In this document: positions 11,166 through 23,500 of the stretch, in pieces
Layout: every line of letters starts with the position of its first letter
Numbering within the stretch: the first letter of the stretch is position 1
NCBI GenBank assembly: GCA_029532415.1
Contig: JAQOTA010000052.1
Location: 2,480,001-2,544,000, forward strand
Source: Marasmius tenuissimus
Lineage: Eukaryota; Basidiomycota; Agaricomycetes; Agaricales; Marasmiaceae
Direction of reading: 5' to 3'
Length of the DNA: 64,000 nt
Notes under the pieces: model-generated
Seen by the model: the letters and a program-made list of their open reading frames with translations, nothing else
The model's database searches: none
Told to the model about the DNA's origin: nothing
Made by a program: the position numbers and the translations under genes

Positions 11166-11940
11166 CAGTGGTCTGAGGTTTAATTCAACCTCTCGTTTTC
11201 CGGTATTCTCAGTAAATATAATCCCCAATGGCTCATTCACCCAGCTTCAACAGCTAACCAATCAGTAACAAATGTACGATGATGGAGTCGCCATTGGTTT
11301 TCTGGTTGCAAGATTCGGGGACCTGCCATACATAAATACGACGTGCCATCTAAATGTACAGTAGCGTATAGGGGACGGTCGACACCAGTATCAAGATGCG
11401 GCCTAACACCAACCCATGGTCTGGCAATCCACTTATGAGCGGCGGTCCTGGGGGGGGGGCAAAAACGATCGTGCAAAATTTACATCGAGGTTTTCCCACA
11501 GCCCTAGTTTGATGGGAACTTTCTGCAACACGCCGAGTACCGGTGCCACCTTCAATACGGGAAGATCTTTGTCAAGGTATCGTTCTTTTCTTGTCAAGAT
11601 TTCGTTCCGTATACTTATAATCTACTACGCCAAGCTTCAAGACCCGCCAATAAGTTTATAGACCAAGACCAGCCTCCGAGCTAACAAGGAAGTCTTAATA
11701 GCGTGTTGGAATCCATTTACTACTTGCACTATATTAATAGGACGTGAAGTTGAAGTTTTCTTCATCAATCACGATTAAGAATACCTCCCTTCACCAGTGC
11801 CACAATCAGTGGTACAGCCATACCTAGTTTGTATCACTCAGCCTGAGTTCCTCCTGTCTTGCGGACTATATGGTTATGGCCTAACTGAACGGTAGGTCTA
11901 AGTTTTCGCCCCTTCGTCTCGATCGCTATTTCCAGAGGTA
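11166..11940. promoter_or_regulatory. Upstream region of copy C, duplicated in front of copy H
   Basis: Closely similar along its whole length to 37,700-38,479 upstream of copy H, including the stretches around CGGTATTCTCAGTAAAT, GGGGACCTGCC and CCTCCCTTCACCAGTGCCA. The shorter 29,160-29,422 region before copy D matches its right half. Such conservation marks a recent block duplication that carried the promoter. Confidence 0.6.
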
Positions 11941-13160
11941 ATGGGCTCAAAAGCTGGTTGGAGGACTAAGAACATCACATACAATAGCAGAGACACGAAG
12001 AATCTCAAGTACGGGCCCAATTGGCATCATGGCGTGCCTTGGAACGCCAGTAATGTGTGCCAGACGGGCACCCTGTCGTTCTCGAACGATCTGAACGCGA
12101 CTGTGACTTTCAGTCAGTCTGTTTGCAATTTATTTTTAGTGCTTCACCTCATTTTACTTCTAGATTTTCCGATGCCAGCTGTCGCATTTCATTACTTTGG
12201 AATGCTACGCTCAAATGGTGGCCTCTATGGTATCTGCGTCGACTGCGATCAAAAAAAGCCGAAGTTCCAAAACGTCGACGCCTTCAACATTACAGACTAT
12301 TCCAAAAATCCACCAGTGCGTCGCGCACTTTCACTTCGTACTTCTCCTACCCTGTACCCTGACCATGGACTTCTCTCCAGTTTGCTCTCTTCTCACAACG
12401 TTTCGACACGCCTGCGCACCATGTCGTTACTTTGAGAAACCAGATTGATCCGCGAGGAGTGCCCATAGGGAAATCTCAAATCACCATTGTCCGCTTTGTC
12501 CTCGAGGTAGTGGACGACTCGCCGCTTACTACCTCACTGCCTACTACCTCACCTTTCACTATCTTGCCGTCCACTAGTTCCTCACTGGTCCCAGTTCCTG
12601 TTTCTTCCCTTTTGCCATCCTCCGCGAGTGGTTCAGTTGAGACAGGGCCTCCCGTTGGTGTTATCATAGGGGGTGCCATTGGAGGATCTCTGTTGATGGT
12701 CATCATGATCGTAACGGTCCTCTACTGCTTGCACCGCCGCAAGTGTCAAATCGTGTCTTCTGCTCACGACGATATCAGCACAGATATCGGTGAAGCGAGT
12801 TTCCCCATCGTCGTTCCTTACACTCTGATGCATCCGTCTATCCCAAAGGAAGAACGACCAAAGGCCGGCGAATCGAGGCGTACGCCTCAGCGAGTTCACA
12901 GGCCGACTTCTTCTTCTGGGACCGCGTCCATCGTGGCGTATTATCGTTCCCAGAGACGAGAGCGACAGCCTAAGATCGGTGTAAGGAGGAGACGAGAGCG
13001 ACGGCGTGAGATCGGTGCAAGAAGGAGACCAGAGCGGCGAGAGGCAGATACAGGGATGATTCCTTTGGAAGACGAGAGGGGCACTCTGCCGCTGTATGAA
13101 CAGGTTTTGCAAGCCGGACCATCGAGCCGCCTACCTTCCGGCCAGGAACCCGATGTCTAG
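11941..13160 (+). CDS. Array copy C: single-pass membrane protein (type 2), altered tail motif
   Basis: Exons 11941-12112, 12164-12315 and 12381-13160 give 367 residues. The ectodomain has TKNITYNSRDT, WNASN, FPMPAVAFHYFGM, GGLYGICVDCD, FALFSQRFDTP and ITIVRFVLEVVDD blocks. A Thr/Ser/Pro stalk and the helix GVIIGGAIGGSLLMVIMIVTVL follow. The cytosolic part has HPSIPKEERPKAG and an Arg-rich stretch with repeated RRERR-type units. The usual LPPLYEQV end reads LPLYEQV: one proline is missing, so the PPxY WW-domain ligand is lost while YEQV remains. Glycosylation sites include NIT, NAS and NAT. The large transposon is inserted about 130 bases downstream of the stop codon. Confidence 0.85.
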
Positions 13161-13283
13161 TTGCAACCGACACCTTCCGTCATGCAAGACACGGCAAATT
13201 AGCCAAAGTGGCGAGCCTGGTAGTAGCGTTGGCGAGATTGGTTTGGAAACAAGTCTCCATTTGATGTAGACCTGTAACTAGCC

Positions 13284-13290
13284 CATCAAG
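13284..13290. repeat. Target-site duplication, left (CATCAAG)
   Basis: Seven bases, CATCAAG, directly outside the left inverted terminus. The same seven lie directly outside the right terminus at 27118-27124. This is the signature of transposition of the whole 13.8-kb unit. Confidence 0.8.
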
Positions 13291-13312
13291 CCCAGTGAAA
13301 ATTAACATAAAT
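13291..13312 (+). repeat. Left terminal inverted repeat (22 bp)
   Basis: Starts CCCAGTGAAAATTAAC and is the exact reverse complement of 27096-27117 over 22 bases. The match stops sharply after that. Confidence 0.85.
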
Positions 13313-13539
13313 TCAGGGCCTTTCAGGGCCATTGTCTGATATTGCCGGGTATTAGAATGTGACGTGACGCCATTTTTGAGCATTCCTAGCTATTCTCGCA
13401 TATTCTGGCACAATTATCCACCAGGAATGACATCATTTATTTGTACTACTTGATACTCAACCCATTGGGCATGTGTTTGCCGTCAGCTCGAGCGTCCTGT
13501 GGACATATTGCTAGATATTCCCTCCTGCCGCGGAAAGCT

Positions 13540-16500
13540 ATGCCTCCTCGCGATCAGCCTGTACCCGGAGACCAGCCCAAGCCAGGGAAGAACTACTTCA
13601 TCTGTAATTGTTACAAGAACTGTGGTGGACCTGATGGAGTTGGGTTGTGGGTTTCCAAGTCGTCCAAATATCGACACAAGATTGCAGACGTTGCACATCG
13701 TGCTCGACTAAACCCAAACTCACACCCTACATCGACGAGCAGTATCCCTATGATTGGGGTACTACCGTTCACACCTGCTGATGACGATGCAGAAGACGAT
13801 GCGGACGGCCCCACTGGTGGTATAGAATCTACTGTACCTGTAAGTACTCTCTTATTTCTAGCTTGTGTTTGTACCAATCTCCCTTGTAGAACACTTCTGA
13901 TAATGACATCCACGTGAACAACCCGATGCCTGATCCCAGCAATAACTCCCCCGATGACAGCCCAGTTGCAGAAGAGCAAGACTATGATCCACCCGATCCA
14001 GATAGTCTGGAAGAAAATGAAGCCCAGCAAAGTCCGTCAGGGCGGCCTGGGACTGTCGAAACTGATTATACACCTCCACCAATGGTCGAGTCAACCATCA
14101 GAGAGATTCAGATATCGGAACAGTTCATTCGTGAGCTTCAGAATGCAACAATCAATGGTCCTGAAGCGGAGATGGAACCTCTGCCAGCAGATTTCATCAA
14201 ACAGCTGCGAAATCCTCCGGAAGAACCAGTTGTGGTCAATGATCGTGACGAGCGGTTGTCTCTAGAGGTGTTCCTTGCGGTTTCAAATGCCTCAGAGAAG
14301 ACTTACAACGCGGTTCGGGCTAGCATCCGCAAATCCTTTCCAGAGTGTGATATGCTGTCCTATTACAAGGTGAAAAAGCTCATTGCGGAGCTTAGCAGCG
14401 TCACTGCTATACAGAGGGACATGTGTGTTAACACATGTATGGGTTATACTGGGCCATTCCGCGATCGCTCCAGCTGTGATTATTGTCGGCAGCCACGATA
14501 TACTGAGGATGGTCAGCCCTGGAGGCAATTCACCTGGATACCGATAGGACCCCAGATCCAGGCTTTATGGCGAAATCATCATAACGCCAAAAACCTGCAC
14601 TATCGTCGCGAGTATACAAAAAAGGTTATCAAGGAGCTTCGAGAGGGAGCGGGGAAGCGGTCGTCACCTTTGCGCGACTTCTTTGATGGGCAGGATTATT
14701 TGGATGCAGTTTTACAGGGCAGGATCAAGGAAGAAGACATGGTTCTTACCCTCTCGATTGACGGGGCTCAGCTCTACAGGAACAAAACATCTGACTGCTG
14801 GATCTACGTCTGGATCATTTACGACTACTCACCCGACCTACGTTACAAGAAGAAGCATGTCCTTCCAGGTGGCTTCATTGGTGGCCCCAACAAACCAAAG
14901 CACCTCGATAGCTTCATCTTCTCATCATTGTACCACGTCTCTGCTTTACAGGCTGAGGGGCTGAAAATCTGGAACGCGTATATCACTCATTCCACCACTA
15001 TTCAACCGTTCTTTGCCCTCGCTTGCGCCGATGGTCCATGTATGGCAACACTGAGCGGATGTGTTGGTCATCATGGAAAGGTGCATTGTCGTTATTACTG
15101 CCCACTGACAGGCAGACACAAGACTGGCGCATCAATATACTATCCCGCTCGTCTGAAGCCATTGAACTATACTGTTTCAGGCTGTGATCATGGCGATGTG
15201 CGATTGTCAGACCTTCTTGGGGGGTTCACGGCGAAAGAATGTGTTCAGAGATACAACGCGAACATGTTGATCGTGCGTGGTTCAAAACACAGGACCGACT
15301 ATGAGGGGAAACGCCTCGTGACAGGCATTTCAAAGCCCTCCATCTTCAGTGGCCTGAATAGACGACATTCCCTTCCCGTTCCAACATGCTTTCCCGGTGA
15401 TATCATGCACCTGCCATGTCTCAACATACCAGATCTAATGATATCTCTTTGGCGCGGCACAATCGACGTTGATAAGAACGATAGCAAGGATTCTTGGTTC
15501 TGGGCAGTATTGACAGGAGATGTATGGAAAGAGCATGGGAAGCAAGTCGCTTTGTGTACCCCGTACATTCCTGGATCCTTTGATCGTCCACCGAGAAATC
15601 CTGCGGAGAAGATCAACAGCGGCTATAAGGCCTGGGAATTCCTCATCTATTTCTTTGGCCTTGGCCCTTGTCTCTTCTATGGGATTCTCCCTGACAGGAT
15701 CTGGAAACATTACTGTCAGCTGGTCAGGGGCTTTCGTCTCATGATGCAGGAATCTATCACTGTAGAGGAAGTTCAGGAAGCCTCAAGGCTTTTCACTTCC
15801 TTTTCGGATGATTTTGAAGTTATCTATGTCCAACGAAAGGAATCCCGGATCCATTTCGTCCGACCTTGCATCCACGGTATCTCTCATATCCCTCCAGAGA
15901 CGATTCGTATCGGCCCATTCATCATTTTTTCCCAGTGGGTTATTGAGCGTACAATTGGGAATCTAGGCGAAGAGATCAAAAACCACTGTAGTCCATATGC
16001 GAACTTGGAGCAGAGGGGCGTACAGCGATGTCAAGTGAACGCTTTGAAGGCGCTAGTACCTGATTTCGATCCCCCGGATAACACACTCCCCAGAGGTGCT
16101 CTTGATATTGGCAATGGTTTTCTCTTCCTACGTGCTCGAGACCGCACAGCGCGTCCCCTGCCGGAAATGGAGCGCATGGCATGGAAGAGGTATTGGATAT
16201 CACAGGGCGTGTCTGAATCAGATCTGCCAGATAAACACAAGGTCTATCGATGGGCAAAGCTCCGTCTTCCCAATGGCCAGAACGCTCGGGCCCGTTGGAA
16301 AGAGGAAGCCAAAGGGATCGAGCATGTGCGTATGTCTCGTCATGTGAAGGTATGTGGGATTCATGATCCTAAATTGATTGAATATTCACCATTTGGTTTC
16401 GAGTTAAGATGCGACACAAAAACACTGAGCGCGTGGGAGAAGTTCACTTCTATTTTGAAGATGAAATCGAAGGCAAGAAAAGGCATCTTGCCGCCATTTC

Positions 16501-16795
16501 GCTATTTGGAGAGCATAATTCCGAGCTCTACGAGATGTCAAGCAAAACATACCGCACAATGCAGCACTTTCGGGATATCGATGTTCACGTTGTCGAGGTG
16601 AAAGACATACTCTCCGTCGTTATCATGGCACCGGATCTCCGCTACAGAACCAAGATCCAGGACGGCACTGAAGATAATCGTTGGTTTATGGTAGAGAAGC
16701 CTGGACTAGCTATTTCGGCGCTTCAAGGATACAATGAGGCAGAGAACGATGTACAATCCAATCGTGAAGGAGATTTGACTCCCGAGTCACTCTGA
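13540..16795 (+). CDS. Tnp2-like (CACTA/EnSpm-related) transposase
   Basis: Three exons (13540-13839, 13890-16349, 16409-16795) close in phase and give 1048 residues. A short N-terminal Cys cluster (ICNCYKNC, Cys22, 24, 28) is followed by an acidic, disordered linker. The core has the features I know from fungal Tnp2-type transposases: LSIDGAQLYRNK, with Asp391 as probable first acidic catalytic residue, then KKKHVLPGGFIGGPNKP, then ADGPCMATLSGCVGHHGK with Cys/His ligands, then a CFPGDIMHLPCLNIPD segment, and a late WVIERTIGNLGEEI. No frameshift or stop was found, so it may be active. It would act in the nucleus on the element's own ends. Placement as Tnp2 versus the related fungal Plavaka group needs a profile search. 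Confidence 0.8.
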
Positions 16796-17476
16796 GAGAT
16801 AGTATAGGCTTAGAACATATTCATATTGGAGAATAAACAATTGACAGCTCAGCACGAGTTTGTGAGTTCTCTCAACAAGAGTTCCTTCAGTTCTCTTATA
16901 AGCTCTGGCCGCGGCAACAAAGATGTCATTGTCGCCGGATAAGTGTTGCCGGATGTTCTAACGAATACCGGCAGGCATTTTATAATTTTCTCTCGAACTT
17001 CCACCTGCCTGAAGGGAGCATCTCCGCGCTCAACACAAAGTCACAGTCTATGGGACCGATATGCAAGAGAAAACGAACACTTCAACATTCAGCATCATCA
17101 GCGGAGTTGAGGCCTCAGAATTGGAATAGAACAGGATAAAAAATCAGAGAAGAGACAGAAGGCGAGGCAATGTCCAGTACGTTCACTTGAATCTATCTTC
17201 AACCTTGAACTTACAACAATTTTCGTACCGGCAGAATTGAGACTCATCCCTACCTCAGTTTCTTCCAGAACAAATCTGCTTCATATCTATACCTCACCAT
17301 GAGGTTCTGTGAATGTATCCCCGTCTAATACGCTGGAAACCAAGAACGGGGGCCTTTCGACCACGCATGGCTCTGCATCAACTACATCACTTAACCTACC
17401 AAATTCGCTGCGGTTTGTATCTACCGTCGTTCGGGTCCACCTTCGCTCGGTTCGTCACGTAGAGTTGAATTTCGAC
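16796..17476. other. Transposon interior, no gene recognised
   Basis: Short repeated GCCGG-type words (GTCGCCGGAT, TGTTGCCGGATG, TACCGGCAGG) at 16,930-16,975, but no coding frame with a recognisable motif. The last part may be a degraded 5' portion of the tubulin fragment. Confidence 0.4.
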
Positions 17477-17663
17477 GAGGATATAGCGTGTCCGGTACAA
17501 CGAAATCGGTACTGACATATATGTTCCCGAATCCCACGTCGTTCTGGTTGATCTGGAGCCTGGTATCACGGACTCTATTCGATTTGGAACGTTTGATAGC
17601 GTTTTCGTTCCGACAACTTTGTTCTTCAGAAGAGCGATGCTGGTTACAACTGGGCCAAGGGAG
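17477..17663 (+). pseudogene. Captured beta-tubulin fragment
   Basis: Conceptual translation, with small indels, follows the N-terminal part of beta-tubulin: a degraded ERISVYYNE, then YNEIGTDIYVP, then VLVDLEPGITDSIR, and, after a 1-nt shift near 17600, SDNFVLQKSDAGYNWAKG. In beta-tubulins the corresponding blocks are YNE....YVP, VLVDLEPGTMDSVR and PDNFVFGQSGAGNNWAKG. The frame is broken and substitutions are many, so it is non-functional. It ends at GTGCGT, a plausible former splice donor. It lies inside the transposon and was probably picked up from the host genome. Confidence 0.65.
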
Positions 17664-18210
17664 GTGCGTATTCCATTCTATAGAGGTTATAGAGAGTTTT
17701 ATCAAACCTTCGCTGTCGTGAACAGATTCTACTTCGCTTTGCCAAGTCACCGAGAGTCGAGAGATCGCACACCGAGCTTGCCTGGTAGATACCGACAACG
17801 CAAAGTCCAAATGCGAAACAACGCATATCCCTTCTACACACATGCTTTCCACATATCACCAACCGTTCTGCATCAACTACATTACCGGACCTCACAGACA
17901 CAAACCTACCCATGGGTGATCCTTTTTCTCGCTATGGAATCCCCTTTCTCCACCAACCATGCCCATCCATCTCTGCCCTTGTCTATGACCCTAATCGGTC
18001 CACTCTGGTCGCCCCGCATGTCCACAACTCCAGTTTTGACAGGCTTAAAGCCTGTCTCCATAGCGGGCAGCGAAACCCGGTTGTTGACGTTGGCTGTCAC
18101 CACTTGTTCGCCGCTACTATCCATCAGGTAGTTGCTGTTGGACCTCAACGTTGTTGGTTTTCATCGTTGCCAATATGAGCGGATTTACCGGATTTTGCTA
18201 AAAGCCGTGC

Positions 18211-18256
18211 TCGCCGGCGCCTAAAATCACCTATACATGAATTTTAGCGCCGGCGA
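18211..18256. repeat. Hairpin repeat, copy 1
   Basis: Arms TCGCCGGCGCCTAAAAT and ATTTTAGCGCCGGCGA are inverted with one missing base; the loop is CACCTATACATG. The following sequence (ACGTGT, then AACATGAGGTCA) matches that after the second copy at 20044-20090. Confidence 0.65.
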
Positions 18257-18392
18257 CGACGTGTATTCGACAACATGAGGTCATATCAGGGTTTGACTCA
18301 ACCCACCACCTCAGACCACCATTCTCTACTCACCTTGACGACTGGGCCACTTTTATTTCGGCATGGATTGCTGGTAGACGGGATCCACGTAG

Positions 18393-18865
18393 AACAACTT
18401 ACCCACCGACGAGTTCAATTACGAGCCTCGTGGATCTGCATCTTCTGCAGGTGCATCTTCATCAAAAACCAACCTAGGTTCTACGGGCTCAGGTCAGAAG
18501 GCACCCTCAATATGCACAGCTTCACCCTATTCACACCGACAAGACGCTGCATCAGCTCAGTCGTTACGGTCTGGTACGCCATACTCCCAAATGTCCAACA
18601 CGACCAGTGGTAGCCGGATTATCTCAGCAACATCCTGGAGCAAAGCTACAGAGGAAGACCTTGTGTCCAACCTGGGTTCACCGGAGCGAACTCGACAGGA
18701 AGTGCTGTTTGAGATTATAAGCGAGGAGAGGTGCGTAGCGGTCACTTTTAACATCAACACATCTTGATTGTTTTTTTCTTGACTCTCAGATACGTGAATG
18801 AGCTCGCAAAGTTGAAGGAAACGTTAACTGATCCCCTCTCATACCCATATCTATCGACCGGGTTT
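18393..18865 (+). pseudogene. Captured RhoGEF (DH domain) gene fragment
   Basis: Two exon-like segments, 18393-18730 and 18790 onward, join across a 59-nt GT-AG intron in matching phase (338 nt, then the codon completes as Arg). The first is a Ser-rich linker ending in LGSPERTRQEVLFEIISEE; the second continues RYVNELAKLKETLTDPLSYPY. This is the start of a Dbl-homology domain as seen in fungal Rho exchange factors, where a RQEV..EI...E..YV..L..L motif opens helix 1. The left edge begins right after a TAG acceptor and the rest of the DH domain is absent, so it is a fragment. The clean frame and intact intron suggest fairly recent capture. Confidence 0.65.
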
Positions 18866-18869
18866 GTTT

Positions 18870-20040
18870 CCTCGTGGTCATCGACGCCCAACCTCAATTG
18901 TGACTGCTACCCCGCACCACGATAGGATAGTCGACGATACCGCTATCAGCGGTAAAGACTATCTATCTTGGCGATTCGAGGGCCATCACAAGTATCCAGC
19001 ACTCGTTTGAGGAAATGAGGATGTGATCGATTTGTGGAGACGGGGGTCTGGCCCGGTACATTGCCTTTCTCTCAAACCATGTCCATACCGAGAAGAACCA
19101 ACCTTCGACAGCTCATAACTCAACACGCAAACGTGCCTTTGTCCTTCAAGCTTCAAATCCGATGCTTTTCGCCACAAGATTCCAAGCTCCAGTACGACTG
19201 CCGGTGTACACCAAAAAAGTCAGAGAGGTCGAGGTTCGGAGACGACAGCAGCTCTCCCGATATACCAATTTCGAGGGATCTGTGGATTAGAAGTCGGCCG
19301 TGGTCGTGGCAAGAAGCGAAAAGAGATAGTTTCCGAGATTTTGGTTGGATTTGGAGTCGGAGGAATACACTCGTCGTGGACCTTGTCCTTGAGCAAGAAG
19401 AACACTTTCCCTCACCAAGTGTCGACGCTCTCAAGGGCTCCCGTGCCGAATACTACAACTACGACCTCACGAGCGTCCTCAATGACCAGAGGGTGAGTCA
19501 TCCAAACCTCGTCGAGAACATTCGGGAATGCTCACGACCTCGAAAGTAAAGGATCACATGGGACCCTAATCGCTTGTTTCGCTGCCAACTCGAGGCGGAT
19601 ACTCTATCTCGCCAACCCCGTGGCAATGCCACCGACGTCGTCTCTCCGTTCGTTTCACTCCCCTCTCTGGCCACGGCTACGGCTTGGGTGACTTTGGAGT
19701 CCGAGGGAGGGGGTAAAGGGAGGAAATTCGACCCTCCGGATTCTCCCTCGTCGATCTGGGACCTAGCAAGTTCAAATCAACACGGGCCCGGCTCAACGTC
19801 CACCAGTGGTTACGGATTCCAGCTCAGAGGCCCTCATTTGTTCAGCGTTGAGACTTGTATATGCCGCTCGCATATCGTCGTTTTCCGCCTGTCATTCCCG
19901 TTTATCAGGATTGCTGACGCCCATCCTCGTGGTTCAATGTTCCCAGTCGATGTTGCTTGCTGCCTGCATGCATCATTCTCAGTTGTCGATGCTGCTGACC
20001 TGCTGACCTGCGAGCTATTGCCGGAATTGCCCGGTGGGCG
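18870..20040. other. Transposon interior, unassigned
   Basis: A plus-strand open stretch at about 19034-19549 encodes a charged segment I do not recognise; it may be another captured exon. Nothing else is identifiable up to the second hairpin. Confidence 0.35.
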
Positions 20041-20043
20041 TGC

Positions 20044-20090
20044 TCGCTGGCGCTTAAATTCACCTATGCGTGATTATTAGCGCTGGCGCC
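20044..20090. repeat. Hairpin repeat, copy 2
   Basis: Diverged direct copy of 18211-18256: TCGCTGGCGCTTAAAT, loop CACCTATGCGTG, then TTAGCGCTGGCG. It is also followed by ACGTGT and later AACATGAGGTCAACC. The copies are about 1.83 kb apart and bracket the RhoGEF fragment. Confidence 0.6.
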
Positions 20091-20513
20091 AACGTGTTGA
20101 AAAAACGCGAACAACATGAGGTCAACCCACAGGTTGACCAAAACCACCACCACTCAGCTCACATCCCCTCTCACTCAACGCATTGACGACGAAGACGTAC
20201 TTTGTTATCGTCTTCGCTACTCTTTCGTTGACGACAACGTATATCGTCAACGTTCATCATTCATTTGTCCTCACCGCCGTTCATCCTCATCACCGGATAT
20301 TCTCTTATTGCTACCGACTTCCTCCCCCGCCGTCCACCAGCCTCGTTTCACTCATTCAAGCCATCGCTGTTCATCACTATTCATCGCCATTCATCGTCAT
20401 CTTCACTGCTGGGCCACACATCCCCTCTTACAACCTTTCCCATCCCACTCTCCGGGATCCATCGACAATCATCAATCAAGGGCGATCGGGGACGTCAACG
20501 TTATCCCGCAACA

Positions 20514-23500
20514 ATGGAAGATGTTACCATCCCCACCAATGACTGTTCGGAAGATGAATCCATAATGATTCCATTCACCCCCGCTGTAGCACGGGAGTTT
20601 CTCCAGCGCTTGGGACTCCACACAGAATCCCTGGGGGCCCCATCAGAATCCATGAACGAGATAGTATCTTTTTTGGAAAAGGTAGCTCGTGAGTATGACA
20701 ACCTTTCGACCAGCGTTATATGTCATTGACTTAAACACAACAGGACCACGTTCTCCCATGCATGAATCATCTTCACCACCATATGCTTCGTCTTCGCCGG
20801 CTCTTCCATCTTCACCGTTGCTGTCAACGCTGCCACCGTCATCACCCCCACAGTCATCGTCGCCACCATTAAGCCCAACACAGCCAATGCCGCCTATGTC
20901 ACTCCCACCGCCGCCTACCATACCTCCACCTACCATACCTCCACCTACCACACCTCCGCCAATATCTTCGCTCTTCTCGTCACTCTTCTCGCTCTCGCCA
21001 CTCTCAACACCACCCGAAACTCCACCAACTCCACAATCTCGCCCGCCTTTGCCTCTGCCATCACCAACACCCCTACGGTCATCGACGACCTCACTGCCAT
21101 TACTGCTATTTGCAACGAGTTCTTCGGCAACACCCTCTAACGCTCCCAACCCGCTTCCGAACTCGTCGTCAAGTCTACTTTCGACTCCCGAACCAAAGAG
21201 CGTACGACGTTATGACCCCTTTGAGTCCGATACAGAGTCCGATACGGCAACTGAAGGCGAAGTTAACGGTGTTGCAGCAGTCAACAGAACTCCCCATAGA
21301 TGGGATTATGATCCAGTGGTGGATCCGTGGTTGCTCACTCAGGTGAACCCTTCTCGTTCAGAAACGCCCCGACCGCCTCAACCACCATTTCCCTTTTCGT
21401 CGCTAGACACTACGGAGTCTCAGCAACATCTAAACATGTTGCGTTTGAGGGGAGGTGTCTGGACTGAACAGTGCAGGCGAAACTCGACGCCACTGGACAG
21501 GGAAACTAGTGCGATTGTCGTGAATAGAGCTGTAAACGCTGATTCGGCCGGAGGAGTATTAGGAAGTGGCGAGACGTGGGACGAACAGCCAGAAGATTCA
21601 GAGTATAGAGACCAACAACTAGACCGAGAGAGCCCTTCGTTAGCAAACAATTGGTTGATCAACAAGGGAAAGAAGATGAACCTCAATCCGAAATCTTCTG
21701 TCACCTCCGTTGTCATGTTCGAGCTGTATGACAAATGCGTTACAGCGGATGTACAAGATTCTTGGGTGGACTATATGGTTTTGGCCTTCGACGGGGATGG
21801 AACCGAATCCTCTGTCTATGTGTCTACTCCAGGAAAAAACGTCAGTCTTGCTGCTGCGGCCGAGATGGTCTGTAAGGGCGATGCAAAGGAGCAGGCGCTG
21901 GGTTTCATGAACATGCTCTCTCTCATTAATTTCCGGATACAAGTGGAACGGTGCGTAGACCTGGTATTACAGGAGAATGCGAGTAATTGATTTTACACTC
22001 AGCATTCAAAGGACGACAGCCGGGTCGTTAATGGACATCTACAACAAGCACTTGGAGAACACAAATGTGGCGAAGAGGGTTTCCTACGGAACGTTTTGCA
22101 AATGGGTCAGTCAAGGAACGACATTCGCCGAGCTAGTGTCAGCAGCCACTGTCTATCTTCTGTTCTTAATCGCAGCGGCCAGACTCCGAAGTCGATTCGG
22201 CCCTTTGGTGATGCGAGACACCCCTGTTGTTTGCAGAGCATTTTTAAGACCAGACGATGGAGGTTGGTCTTTTTTTGCCTATATTTCTGCGTAGTCTCAG
22301 TGACCCTTCAACAGATTCGGATTTCAGGAAGCTTGTGAAGATGGTATTCATTCCGGCAATAAGTTCACTTCGGAGACGTCTCGCCATAGCTATTCCATCT
22401 GCACTACCTCTGGAAAGTCGACATATTCTTGGACTGCCTAACTTAGATGTCATCGACTTAACAAACCTTCAACAAGCTCGAGCCTATCATTCATGTCTTT
22501 CTCACAAGTGCGTATTTCTCTCGCATGTACCTTGGCCCGTCTTTTGATTGCGAGTCTTGAATAGCGGATGGGGACAACCTGAACGCGATGAGAATGCTTG
22601 GAAGACTTTCCAGCTCTCTCAGTCCGAGACTCCCCCCAACACTGTCCTCATAAACGGTCACTCTGTCGTACGGTTGTATACAGCACCAGTGAATCAAACC
22701 CCTCACTTAGAACGGTCTACTGACGCATCAGTCGGTGTCACCCGAGTAAATACCCAGTTCGATCCTGCCGACAAGCACAATAAATTTCCTTGCAAAAGGG
22801 ACATGGACAGTCGAATAGCCTGGACACTCGGGAGAAGGGAACTGCTGCCTGCAGCCTGTATCCGACCAACCTCGATTGAGGAGTTCATTCAGGAAGTAGG
22901 TCACTTTGTCCTAGTCTCGACGCGGGATAACATTGTACTCAAAAATCGCTAGGTCATGGATAGCGTGCAGGAAGGGTATCGCATTGATTCTGATTCCTAC
23001 CTATACTACGACAGAGACCAGTTGGGTGACAGGTACGTACAGCTCTTTGAGGCTTGGGTGAAACTCATGGGTGTTTCAGGGTCCTGGACATACGTGACAA
23101 GCACGGCGAAACAATAGTTCTGATAGGGTGCACAATACCAAGTGAACTAATGGCGGGATTATTGGTCTTCATCCAAAATCTATTCCCCGAGTTGTCTCAC
23201 ACGGATAGCTCAACAGACGGGCACCAGAAGTTCAAATGTAGCCACCTCAACATCTACAACCGATATGCTACCAGAGTAGGTCCTCAGATGATGAGAAGGA
23301 TATATACGCAACTAACGCTTGTTGTGCACAGGGTGACGATGCACCGCATGATGCAGACCCCTGGATGTTGGAGAAGGAAGGCAAACGACCACCCGATATC
23401 AATCAATTCACGCCGAGATTCTCAGCGGAATTCTACGAGCAAGAAACACGAGGCACAAGACTATTGACAGCTATGAAGCCACTTTTGACCTACCTGGCTG

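Noticed and set aside
13291..13312. Typical CACTA termini
   Set aside because: The ends start CCCAGTG and the flanking duplication is 7 bp; CACTA elements start with CACTA and make 3-bp duplications.
13540..16795. Calling the element a KDZ transposon because it carries TET/JBP
   Set aside because: The transposase has the SIDGAQLY and ADG..GHHGK layout of Tnp2-like proteins and lacks the KDZ motifs I know, so only the TET/JBP association is shared.
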